Shown here in pieces: positions 1 to 7,431 of a DNA stretch of 51,428 nt (the stretch's first letter is position 1; each line of letters starts with the position of its first letter). Below the pieces are notes generated by a model, which was not told where the DNA came from, searched no databases, and was given only the letters and a program-made list of their open reading frames with translations. Location of the stretch: NCBI GenBank assembly GCA_041736465.1, contig JBGSTO010000124.1, positions 1 to 51,428 on the forward strand, written 5' to 3'. Both the position numbers and the translations under genes were made by a program. Origin of the DNA: JAJUJL01 sp041736465. GTDB lineage: Bacteria; Chloroflexota; Anaerolineae; Anaerolineales; UBA4823.

Positions 1-37
1 ACCCAAGTAGCAACTTGTAAACATGGAGAAAAAGTAA

Positions 38-1489
38 ATGTCAACGTGTGATCTGGGCTTGATCGGCCTGGCAGTAATGGGACAGAACCTGGTCTTGAAT
101 ATGGATGACCATGGTTACAAAATCGCCGTGTATAACCGCACCACCGCAAAAATCGACGAGTTTTTACAAGGGCCTGCCAAAGGCACAAAGGTGGTCGGTG
201 CGTATAGTATTCCGGAGCTGGTCAGCCTGCTCAAGCGGCCCCGGCGGCTGATGTTGATGGTCAAGGCTGGTAAGCCGGTTGATGACTTTATTGAAATGCT
301 GCTGCCCTACCTGGAGCCGGGCGATATTATCATCGATGGTGGAAACTCCAATTATATCGATTCGATCCGGCGCACGGCGTATCTTGAGTCGAAAGGAATG
401 CTGTTCATAGGCACAGGCATTTCTGGTGGAGAGGAGGGGGCGCGTTTCGGCCCTTCGATTATGCCAGGAGGCTCGGCGCAGGCCTGGCCTCACGTAAGAG
501 AAATCTTCCAGAGCATTGCTGCCAAAGTAGAGGATGGCTCTCCGTGCTGCGATTGGGTGGGCGAGAACGGCGCCGGGCATTTCGTCAAGATGGTGCATAA
601 CGGAATCGAGTATGGCGATATGCAGCTCATCAGCGAAGCCTATCACTTGATGAAAGATGGCTTGGGATTGAGTTATCCGGAATTGCAGGCGATTTTTACT
701 GAGTGGAATCGAGGACAGCTCGACTCGTACCTGATCGAGATCACAGCAGATATCCTTGGCTATCTGGACACGGATGGCGAGCCGCTGGTAGAGAAAATCC
801 TGGATAGCGCCGGGCAAAAAGGCACCGGGCGTTGGACTGCGATTTCTGCGCTGGAAATGGGTATGCCGCTGACCCTGATTATCGAAGCTGTGCAGGCACG
901 CTCGCTGTCTGCTCTGAAGGATGAGCGCGTGCGTGCTGCTCAGATCCTGACTGGGCCGGAAGCAAGCCCGCCAGGCGGCGCTGCAGAACTGGTTGAAGAT
1001 ATTCGCCAGGCGTTGTATGCATCCAAGATCATCTCGTATACGCAGGGCTATATGATGATGCGCACGGCTGCGGCAGAGTACAAGTGGAATCTGAACTACG
1101 GCGGCATCGCGCTGATGTGGCGCGGGGGCTGTATCATCCGTTCGGCTTTCCTGGGTAAGATTAAAGAGGCATTCGCCAACAATCCAGCGCTGGAGAATTT
1201 GCTCCTGGATGATTACTTTCGGGATGAGGTTTTGGGCACACAGGCTGCATGGCGCAGAGTTGTGGGTCAGGCAACGATGCTTGGGATACCAATCCCTGCC
1301 ATGTCTTCGGCGTTGGCTTTCTTCGATGGCTACCGCCATGCGCGCCTGCCGGCTAATCTGATCCAGGCGCAAAGAGATTATTTTGGCGCTCACACCTATG
1401 AGCGCATCGACCGTCCTAGCGGGGAGGTATTCCACACCAACTGGACAGGCACCGGAGGAGATATTACCGCCGGAAGCTACGCAGCGTAA
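38..1489 (+). CDS. gnd: 6-phosphogluconate dehydrogenase (decarboxylating)
   Basis: Oxidative pentose phosphate enzyme that converts 6-phosphogluconate to ribulose 5-phosphate and CO2 in the cytosol, with reduction of NADP+. The 483-residue length is that of the long, dimeric family. The N-terminal Rossmann fold begins with GLIGLAVMGQN at residues 7-17, and an Asn-Arg-Thr-Thr run at 33-36 suits NADP phosphate binding. The family signature GGEEGARFGPSIMPGG lies at 130-145, and the catalytic Lys184, Asn188 and Glu191 correspond to the E. coli Lys183/Asn187/Glu190 set. The start has a GGAG upstream at suitable distance. It stands alone, followed by a strong terminator hairpin, so it is probably monocistronic or the last gene of a unit beginning upstream of the window. 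Confidence 0.97.
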   Translation: MSTCDLGLIGLAVMGQNLVLNMDDHGYKIAVYNRTTAKIDEFLQGPAKGTKVVGAYSIPELVSLLKRPRRLMLMVKAGKPVDDFIEMLLPYLEPGDIIIDGGNSNYIDSIRRTAYLESKGMLFIGTGISGGEEGARFGPSIMPGGSAQAWPHVREIFQSIAAKVEDGSPCCDWVGENGAGHFVKMVHNGIEYGDMQLISEAYHLMKDGLGLSYPELQAIFTEWNRGQLDSYLIEITADILGYLDTDGEPLVEKILDSAGQKGTGRWTAISALEMGMPLTLIIEAVQARSLSALKDERVRAAQILTGPEASPPGGAAELVEDIRQALYASKIISYTQGYMMMRTAAAEYKWNLNYGGIALMWRGGCIIRSAFLGKIKEAFANNPALENLLLDDYFRDEVLGTQAAWRRVVGQATMLGIPIPAMSSALAFFDGYRHARLPANLIQAQRDYFGAHTYERIDRPSGEVFHTNWTGTGGDITAGSYAA

Positions 1490-1518
1490 TTTTTCCACGA
1501 TAACTGCTTGAATTACAG

Positions 1519-1554
1519 TTCAGGTCAGCCGAATCCAGGCTGGCCTGAATTTTT
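1519..1554 (+). terminator. Rho-independent terminator after gnd
   Basis: A 12-bp stem with one mismatch (1519-1530 with 1538-1549, loop of 7) is followed directly by five T residues on the + strand. It sits 30 nt beyond the gnd stop codon. Confidence 0.85.
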
Positions 1555-1616
1555 ATATCTGCATACAGCCGCCTGCCTCCACCTGCGAGATTCTTCGAAT
1601 AACCTATACAAAACCA

Positions 1617-1645
1617 TTGACAAAACTATACAATAGATGTACAAT
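1617..1645 (+). promoter_or_regulatory. Sigma-70-type promoter of the ABC transporter operon
   Basis: A perfect TTGACA at 1617-1622 and TACAAT at 1640-1645 are separated by 17 nt. Transcription should begin near 1652. This places an in-frame TTG at 1617, which would otherwise extend the permease, upstream of the transcript, and so decides the ATG at 1689 as the start. Confidence 0.8.
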
Positions 1646-1688
1646 TAGGCCAATCAAGAACCCGGTCGAAACTAAGCATAGGAGAGAT

Positions 1689-2840
1689 ATGGCTTTTTAC
1701 CTGGCATTCAAAGAAGTCTGGCGCAATCTGGGAAGATACATGCTTTTCAGCCTGGTGATTGCGCTGATAACCGTGTTGGTATTGTTTATCGCCGCGCTGG
1801 CAGGCGGTCTGGCGAATGCAAATAAACAGCTCATCGAGAAATTGGATGCCGATCTTTTGGTGTATCAGGAGAACACCGACTTGCAGGTGACCTCCAGCCG
1901 CCTGAACCAGGAAGCGCTGAGAGAAGTACGCCGCATACCCGGTGTTGCGGAAGTTGGCCCGCTTGGTTTTGCTTCAGCCACCATCATTTTTGACGATGGA
2001 CGTGAACCGTTAGATATCTCCATCGTGGGCGTGGAGCCTGGTAAGCCAGGCGACCCTGCTCTTCTGGAGGGAACCGGACTGCGTTCAAGACGCAATAATG
2101 ACGCTGTCATTGACATAAGCATCGCCCAACAAGCCGGATTAGCCATTGGCGACCGTTTCACCCTGAAAACCGTACAGGGCACAGAGGAAGAGCTGTACCA
2201 GCTGGCTGTGGTTGGGATAACAGACGAGAGGCAGTATTTTTTCCTGCCGGCGGCTTTCATGCCCCTGGATACCTGGGATAAGATCAAACCGCAAGCAGCT
2301 CCATCCCTGAATCAAGAGGCAATCTACAATATCCTGGCAGTGCGCCTGGACAATGCGGATCAAGCCCAGGCAATGAGCCAGACGCTATCTCAGCGGGTCG
2401 GCAGCATCGAAGTAACCGATAAGCAAACTGCTATCGAAGCACTGCCAGGCTACTCAGCCCAGCAAAGTACACTCAATACCCAGCAGGCTTTCACTCTCCT
2501 GATTGGTGTTTTGGTGGTCGGCGGATTTTTCCAAATTCAGACTTTGCAAAAAGTTGCTCAGATCGGCGTATTGAAGGCCATCGGTAGTTCGAGCGGCACT
2601 GTTGCATTGACAGTTCTGCTGCAGATCATCCTGGTCACAATCATTGGGGTAGGGATTGGCGCTGCAGGTACGCTGCTGCTGTCTTTGGGTTTGCCCGGCA
2701 ACGTCCCGATTATGTTCACCGGAGCCAGCGTGATCGGTGCGCTCTCTTTGCTCCTGCTGATTGGCCCATTAGGTGGCCTGGTCTCTATACGCCTGGCCCT
2801 GCGCATCGACCCCTTAACTGCGATTGGTTTGTCATCATAG
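1689..2840 (+). CDS. ABC transporter permease, MacB/FtsX family
   Basis: Membrane subunit of a MacB/LolCE/FtsX-type transporter. From the ATG at 1689 (GGAGAG just upstream) the protein has 383 residues. It has one membrane helix near residues 20-45, a long extracytoplasmic domain of the MacB_PCD type (about 50-245), then three hydrophobic helices in the last 120 residues: the usual 4-helix FtsX topology. The ATPase gene follows after 11 nt, so the two form one exporter. These complexes act by mechanotransmission on peptides, lipoproteins or drugs at the outer face rather than by classical pumping. The substrate cannot be told from sequence, and no membrane-fusion protein gene is adjacent. Confidence 0.9.
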   Translation: MAFYLAFKEVWRNLGRYMLFSLVIALITVLVLFIAALAGGLANANKQLIEKLDADLLVYQENTDLQVTSSRLNQEALREVRRIPGVAEVGPLGFASATIIFDDGREPLDISIVGVEPGKPGDPALLEGTGLRSRRNNDAVIDISIAQQAGLAIGDRFTLKTVQGTEEELYQLAVVGITDERQYFFLPAAFMPLDTWDKIKPQAAPSLNQEAIYNILAVRLDNADQAQAMSQTLSQRVGSIEVTDKQTAIEALPGYSAQQSTLNTQQAFTLLIGVLVVGGFFQIQTLQKVAQIGVLKAIGSSSGTVALTVLLQIILVTIIGVGIGAAGTLLLSLGLPGNVPIMFTGASVIGALSLLLLIGPLGGLVSIRLALRIDPLTAIGLSS

Positions 2841-2851
2841 GAAGTGACATT

Positions 2852-3664
2852 ATGAATGCAGCACTGCGTACAGAACAAGTAACCAAAATATACGGAAGCG
2901 ATAATTCTGCTGTCCTGGCAGTTGATGAAGTATCCCTGGAGATCCTGCCAGGCGAGTTCGTGGCTCTGGTTGGCCCCAGCGGATCGGGTAAGACCTCCAT
3001 GCTGGCGATGTTAGCTGCTTTGCTGTCGCCATCCACGGGAAAGATATTTATCGGTGGAGAAGAGCTGGGCAGTATGGGAGAGAAACAACGCTCACGTTTT
3101 CGCAGGGAGAAGCTGGGCTTTACCTTTCAGGCAAACAATCTGGTGCCTTACCTGACGGCGCTCGAAAATGTCGAACTCATGCTGCGCTTGAATGGCCGTC
3201 TGGATAAAGCCAACAAGGCGCGCGCTCGCGATCTGCTGGAGCGGCTGGGACTGACCGACCGGCTGAACAACTTACCGAACCAGCTTTCTGGCGGGCAGCA
3301 GCAGCGAGTGGCGATTGCGCGCGCCCTGGTGCACAACCCTGAAGTTGTGCTGGCAGATGAGCCAACGGCTTCTCTGGATACTGAACGCGCTTTTCAGGTG
3401 GTGGATACTTTTGCCAGCCTGATCCACGAGCAAAACCGCGCGGGAATTATGGTAACTCACGACCTGCGCATGACGCGTTACGTGGATAAAATTATTCAGA
3501 TGGTGGATGGCAAAATCCGGCAGGTGCTTACCGGTCGTTCTCAGATCGAGCTGGTGGCGCTGAACGGCAGCCTGGGCCCGGTCGAACAGCCGCTTGAACT
3601 TCCAGGAATAGAGGTCGAGATACCTGGCATCAAGCTGCCCGAGTTTGCTGTCGCCGGCAATTGA
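2852..3664 (+). CDS. ABC transporter ATP-binding protein, MacB/LolD type
   Basis: Cytoplasmic ATPase partner of the permease just upstream (gap 11 nt). The 270-residue protein has Walker A GPSGSGKTS at 41-49, a Q-loop region near 92, the LSGGQQQR signature at 145-152, Walker B VVLADE at 165-170 with the catalytic Glu, and a switch His in MVTHD near 201. About 50 residues follow the nucleotide-binding domain, a little longer than LolD, and are acidic and proline-rich. There is no clear terminator before the convergent MATE gene, whose stop lies 48 bp away. Confidence 0.93.
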   Translation: MNAALRTEQVTKIYGSDNSAVLAVDEVSLEILPGEFVALVGPSGSGKTSMLAMLAALLSPSTGKIFIGGEELGSMGEKQRSRFRREKLGFTFQANNLVPYLTALENVELMLRLNGRLDKANKARARDLLERLGLTDRLNNLPNQLSGGQQQRVAIARALVHNPEVVLADEPTASLDTERAFQVVDTFASLIHEQNRAGIMVTHDLRMTRYVDKIIQMVDGKIRQVLTGRSQIELVALNGSLGPVEQPLELPGIEVEIPGIKLPEFAVAGN

Positions 3665-3712
3665 GCTGGCTGGTGTGAAGGGCAGGCTTTTTATTTGTGA
3701 TCTCTGCTTGAC

Positions 3713-5125
3713 TCAGGAAGAACTTTGTTCTACCGCAGGGGTCGTGACGGTTACAGCCAGATTGTGGATCCAGCGGCGTGTGCGCAGCCGGTGCATGCTG
3801 ACAAACCACTTGACCAGCTCATCACCCACGGCGAATAAATACACCCATGCAATCGGCAGCTTGAGGACGAAGGCAGCCAGGTAAGCCAGGGGCACGCCCA
3901 CCAGCCACATGCCAGCACTTTCGATCAGCAAGCCATAACGGGTATCGCCACCGCTGCGAAAGGCGCCGATCAGCAGCAGCATGTTGGATGAACGCAGCCA
4001 CATCGTGATTGATACCATTACCAGCACACTGAGCGCATTTTGCGTGACTTGTGGCGTGACCTGATATAAAGAAAAGACGGGTTTAGCGACAATTTGTATC
4101 AATCCACCGACGAGCAGCCCACCGGATATTGCCAGCGCCAACGAGCGCACCGAGGTACGGTAGGCCAAATCCTCGTTGCCAGCCCCGATCTGGTTGCCAA
4201 CCATGATGGCGCAGGCATTGCCCAGGCCGATGAAGAATACAAAAGCAAGCGATTCCAGGCTGATGACCATATTGTAGGCCGCGTATTCTTCGGTGCCGAT
4301 ACGCGCGTAAATGGCATTGTAGGTGGTAATACCCAGTGACCAGATCAATTCGTTCAGCGCCACGGGCAATACCGGGCGCAGTACTTTCCAAACGAAGGCG
4401 GCTTCCAAGTTGGTCATTTCTCTGATCGAAGCGGCTAGTGGAGAACTGCGCCAGTAGATCACGATGAGCAGGGCCAGCATCTCGATGAACCGGGCAATCA
4501 AGATCGACCAGGCGGCTCCGGCTGCGCCAAGCTCGGGCAGCCCCCAGCGACCAAAAATCAACCCAAAGGAAAGAAATACACTTAAGCCAAGCGCACCGGT
4601 GCTGACCAAGAGGGGCAGGCGCACATCGCCGATGCTGCGCAGAACTGCGGAATAAGCCAGTGTGACAGCACTGAACAGGAATGAGAAGCTAAAAATGCGC
4701 AGGTAGTCAGCGCCCAATGCGATGACTGCTGGGTCTTTCGTGTACAGTCCCAGCACCCAACCAGGTGCAAAGAAACAGATCAGGAAGAAAAGCAGCCCGG
4801 TGGCGAGGCTCAACCACAGCGATAGCCCTAATACCCGGCGAATATCGCCGAGTTTTTGTTGGCCCCAAAGCTGTGCCGTAAAAATTGCTGCCCCGCTGTT
4901 GAAGCCAAATAGGATCAGCTGCAGCAGGAAGAAGAGCTGGTTAGCCAGGCCAACGGCAGTAATCGCTGTATCACCCAATTGACCAACCATAATGCTGGCG
5001 GTCATGCTCAACCCTGAGACGATGGTGCTTTGCAGTGCGATTGGCGCTGCCAGGCGAAATATCTGCTCGAGGTACCTGTCTTCCTGCAGCCAGTGCAGGC
5101 CAGAAGCGAGTGTTTTACGGGACAT
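3713..5125 (-). CDS. MATE family efflux transporter
   Basis: Multidrug and toxic compound extrusion protein, 470 residues, the usual length of the family. About twelve hydrophobic helices form two homologous halves; each half begins with the typical pattern of a polar turn after a PxxLxxL-like first helix (QSTIVSGLSMTASIMVGQLGD near residues 32-52 and the matching VALNELIWSLG region in the second half). It would exchange Na+ or H+ for organic cations. Its start codon lies beside a TAAAAT element with little room for a leader, and the fmdB-type gene upstream ends in a terminator, so it is probably transcribed alone. Confidence 0.92.
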   Translation of the reverse strand: MSRKTLASGLHWLQEDRYLEQIFRLAAPIALQSTIVSGLSMTASIMVGQLGDTAITAVGLANQLFFLLQLILFGFNSGAAIFTAQLWGQQKLGDIRRVLGLSLWLSLATGLLFFLICFFAPGWVLGLYTKDPAVIALGADYLRIFSFSFLFSAVTLAYSAVLRSIGDVRLPLLVSTGALGLSVFLSFGLIFGRWGLPELGAAGAAWSILIARFIEMLALLIVIYWRSSPLAASIREMTNLEAAFVWKVLRPVLPVALNELIWSLGITTYNAIYARIGTEEYAAYNMVISLESLAFVFFIGLGNACAIMVGNQIGAGNEDLAYRTSVRSLALAISGGLLVGGLIQIVAKPVFSLYQVTPQVTQNALSVLVMVSITMWLRSSNMLLLIGAFRSGGDTRYGLLIESAGMWLVGVPLAYLAAFVLKLPIAWVYLFAVGDELVKWFVSMHRLRTRRWIHNLAVTVTTPAVEQSSS

Positions 5126-5214
5126 GCGCTTGATTTTACCTCAGGGGCAGGATATCCGCATGTTTCCCAATGCGGCATCATTTGCCTGAGGCAGTGACAT
5201 TCCTCCAAACACAA

Positions 5215-5247
5215 TCGAGGGATGCAGTGTACATCTGCATCCCTCGG
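5215..5247 (-). terminator. Terminator hairpin after the FmdB-type gene
   Basis: A perfect 12-bp stem (5216-5227 with 5235-5246, loop of 7) lies 45 nt past the stop of the zinc-ribbon gene. The minus strand continues ATTGTGTTT, a modest T-rich tail. Confidence 0.6.
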
Positions 5248-5290
5248 CAGAGATTGCTAATTTCCGGCACACGGCCAGATGCTAAATACC

Positions 5291-5515
5291 TCAGGTACTG
5301 GTCCTACAAGTCGAGCCTGCAGAGGTGTGGGTGCTGAAGGCTCCGCTTCCCAAGGCAACACCGCCAGCTTTCCGCGATGCGAACAGGGATATCTTCTTGT
5401 GAACCTTCTCGCTCTGGCAGGCCGGACAGCACAGATCTTGAATGGCTGTGGCGCTGCGCACAAGTTCCTCAAAAGACTCACCACAGGTTTCACATAAAAA
5501 TTCAAATATTGGCAT
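5291..5515 (-). CDS. FmdB family zinc-ribbon protein
   Basis: A 74-residue protein beginning MPIFEF and carrying CxxC pairs at Cys8/Cys11 and Cys30/Cys33, the single zinc ribbon that defines the FmdB/CxxC_CXXC_SSSS family. The tail is rich in Ser, Thr and Gly, also typical. Family members are small putative regulators found near many unrelated genes, and no biochemical role is established. It lies 80 bp downstream of the YeeE-rhodanese gene on the same strand and could be the last gene of that operon; I see no terminator between them. Its own hairpin terminator follows. Confidence 0.85.
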   Translation of the reverse strand: MPIFEFLCETCGESFEELVRSATAIQDLCCPACQSEKVHKKISLFASRKAGGVALGSGAFSTHTSAGSTCRTST

Positions 5516-5595
5516 TTGACTTTCTCCCAGCGAAGATGATCATGAGTGTAGATATGGTGTGACTAATCCCAGGAATTCGATCCTATCCTGATTAT

Positions 5596-6828
5596 TTATC
5601 CGCAGCCGCCGCCGCTGGTGCCGCGCTTAAACTCCAGCTGGATCTTGGGTGTGTACTCGACCTCGATTTCACCTGGAATAGGATCTGCAGAGTGGTAGGC
5701 AGCGCCCAGGGCAGCGTAAAATTCGAAGCGCAGCATGTCGTCTCCAGGAGAAGCTGCCAGCTGGTGGATGCGCGTATCCTCCCCCCCGAAGACCGAAATC
5801 CAGTTATTGACGCCTCCCTCCAGGATATAGGCATTCGGGACGCTTTCGGCAACCAGAATCTTCCACGCTTCCGTTGCGGCAGTCTCGTCATTGCTCATCA
5901 CGATAAAGACGGTGTTTTTGGGCTCCAGGTGGAATTGTGCAATCATGTTCGAAACATCAGCAAGCTCCACTCGGCGGGCACCGGCGATGTGGAACAGGTT
6001 GTAGTCGATTTCTGAGCGCACATCCAATAGGATTGTGTTCAACTTATGATCGTGAAGGGTCGTGAGCAATTCGCCCGGGTGGATCTGCACCGAGCGAGCA
6101 TCGAGCAGCAGTCCTTTTTCAGCGGCGATGAGGTTCCATTTGTCCATGGTGTTTGGCTGCCCGATCACCATCACAGCAAGGGCTGCTGCGAGTAAGCCTC
6201 CCGCAGCATAGTATCGCGACTTGGGAGCTTTCTTAAGATCTACTTTGCCAAAGATGCGTTCCAGATGCTCGCCCCCCCAGAACATGAAGAGAGCCATCAG
6301 CACAACCAGGACTACCACCACTCCTGCGGGCAGCCGCAGCCAATCCATGAGTGTAAAGCGGCCCATGTAGGAGGAGTTGAAGAAGATGGCATATTTGTCG
6401 ACGGTCTCGCCAAACAGGAAAATGCCAAACAATCCTCCCAGGGCAAACAGGATGCCGTCGATGCGTGCTACAGCGGCCGCGACCAGCGATGTGCCCGGGC
6501 AAAAACCGCCAATGATGAAGCCCACGCCCATGATCAGACCACCCACGATACCCGGCCAAAGATAGGTTGGATTGACCCAAATCAGGTTGTAATCCAACAG
6601 CCCCAGGCCCGCGGCGGCAAAAATGAGCACCATGGCGACAATAATGGCGGTGAACATCACCTTCAGTACGGTCATATCCTTGAAGTAAAACTGGGCGGCC
6701 AGTTTTGGGGAATTGGCAAAGCCGGAAATTTCCAAGGCATAGCCAAATCCGAAGCCAATCAGTATGTAAATCAAGTTTACGCCGATTGGGAGAAGCAGTT
6801 GACTCAGGTTTAGAGGAAACGGTATCAT
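5596..6828 (-). CDS. YeeE/YedE half-transporter fused to a degenerate rhodanese
   Basis: The 410-residue protein has about five or six membrane helices (residues 10-225), then a rhodanese domain (about 240-350) and a tail. The YeeE motif GGFCPGTS holds Cys110; in characterised YeeE/TsuA thiosulfate transporters, conserved cysteines pass thiosulfate along the pore. The rhodanese keeps the DVRSEIDYNLFHIAGA and LEGGVNNW landmarks, but the catalytic Cys is replaced by Ser312. The protein ends SGGGCG, so Cys409 sits on a flexible Gly tail. Cys110 and Cys409 are the only cysteines. A Lys/Arg-rich segment before the last helix predicts that the rhodanese faces outward. The start lies 18 bp downstream of the partner YeeE gene. 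Likely role: import or relay of sulfane sulfur; substrate inferred. Confidence 0.85.
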   Translation of the reverse strand: MIPFPLNLSQLLLPIGVNLIYILIGFGFGYALEISGFANSPKLAAQFYFKDMTVLKVMFTAIIVAMVLIFAAAGLGLLDYNLIWVNPTYLWPGIVGGLIMGVGFIIGGFCPGTSLVAAAVARIDGILFALGGLFGIFLFGETVDKYAIFFNSSYMGRFTLMDWLRLPAGVVVVLVVLMALFMFWGGEHLERIFGKVDLKKAPKSRYYAAGGLLAAALAVMVIGQPNTMDKWNLIAAEKGLLLDARSVQIHPGELLTTLHDHKLNTILLDVRSEIDYNLFHIAGARRVELADVSNMIAQFHLEPKNTVFIVMSNDETAATEAWKILVAESVPNAYILEGGVNNWISVFGGEDTRIHQLAASPGDDMLRFEFYAALGAAYHSADPIPGEIEVEYTPKIQLEFKRGTSGGGCG

Positions 6829-6846
6829 CTCAGCTCACTCCTTCCG

Positions 6847-7431
6847 TTAATTCCACAGCTTGCGCACAAAATAGGCCACGGCGTAGCCACCGCCGAACAC
6901 GGCGAACATGAACGCCCAACTGCCGACGGACAGCACCGCTCCCCCTGATAATGCCTGCCCAGAAGTACAGCCGCGTGCCAGGCGAGCGCCATAGCCCATG
7001 ATCATTCCTCCCACGAAAGCCCAGACCCAACGAGTGCGGTTGGAAATGTTAGGGCCTTTGCCGGTGATCAGCTTGACGCGGCCGTTGAGCCAGCCAGAGG
7101 TAAAGCCTCCGATCAGCGTGCCGACAGTGATGAACACCACCCAGTTATCCAGGGGATTCTTCTCGCCGCCGGCCATGGTAATCAAGTAAGGGACGCGGTC
7201 AACGTGACCGGGGGCAACCAGATCCTCGAAGAATACCACGATGCGGTTCAGCCCTCCGGAGGCGCCCAGGCCGTTGCCGGTCACGAAGAATGCCAGGAAG
7301 AGGACAACGCCCAGTATTGCGCCTCCCAGGTAAGAGTTAACATAGGGTTTTTCCGCGCGCCGGGCGAATATCCCGGCTAATGACAACTTCTTGCTAACGG
7401 ATTTTGGTTGGGTTTGAGTTAGCGTGCTCAT
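6847..7431 (-). CDS. YeeE/YedE family half-size sulfur transporter
   Basis: A 194-residue membrane protein with about four or five helices and the family signature GYGARLARGCTSGQALSG, with Cys155 as its only cysteine. Full-length YeeE/YedE proteins are about twice as long and have two such halves. This gene and the next one downstream each supply one half, so the two products probably assemble as a heteromer. The start codon overlaps the stop of the seven-haem cytochrome gene (ATGA), a sign of translational coupling. Characterised YeeE proteins import thiosulfate; other family members sit in selenium or sulfur-oxidation operons. Confidence 0.88.
   Translation of the reverse strand: MSTLTQTQPKSVSKKLSLAGIFARRAEKPYVNSYLGGAILGVVLFLAFFVTGNGLGASGGLNRIVVFFEDLVAPGHVDRVPYLITMAGGEKNPLDNWVVFITVGTLIGGFTSGWLNGRVKLITGKGPNISNRTRWVWAFVGGMIMGYGARLARGCTSGQALSGGAVLSVGSWAFMFAVFGGGYAVAYFVRKLWN

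Noticed and set aside
164..1498. A 444-codon open frame antisense to gnd
   Set aside because: It is a codon-bias shadow of a certain gene; the translation has no recognisable domain and gnd is complete on the other strand.
1617..1688. TTG-initiated extension of the ABC permease
   Set aside because: The TTG is the first base triplet of a perfect -35 box, so the codons lie upstream of the predicted transcript.
6265..6813. A 182-codon + strand frame rich in His and Gln opposite the YeeE-rhodanese gene
   Set aside because: Its composition is the complement of hydrophobic membrane codons; no motif supports it.
5596..6828. Active sulfurtransferase function of the rhodanese domain
   Set aside because: The residue in the active-site cysteine position is Ser312, so classical rhodanese chemistry is not possible there.
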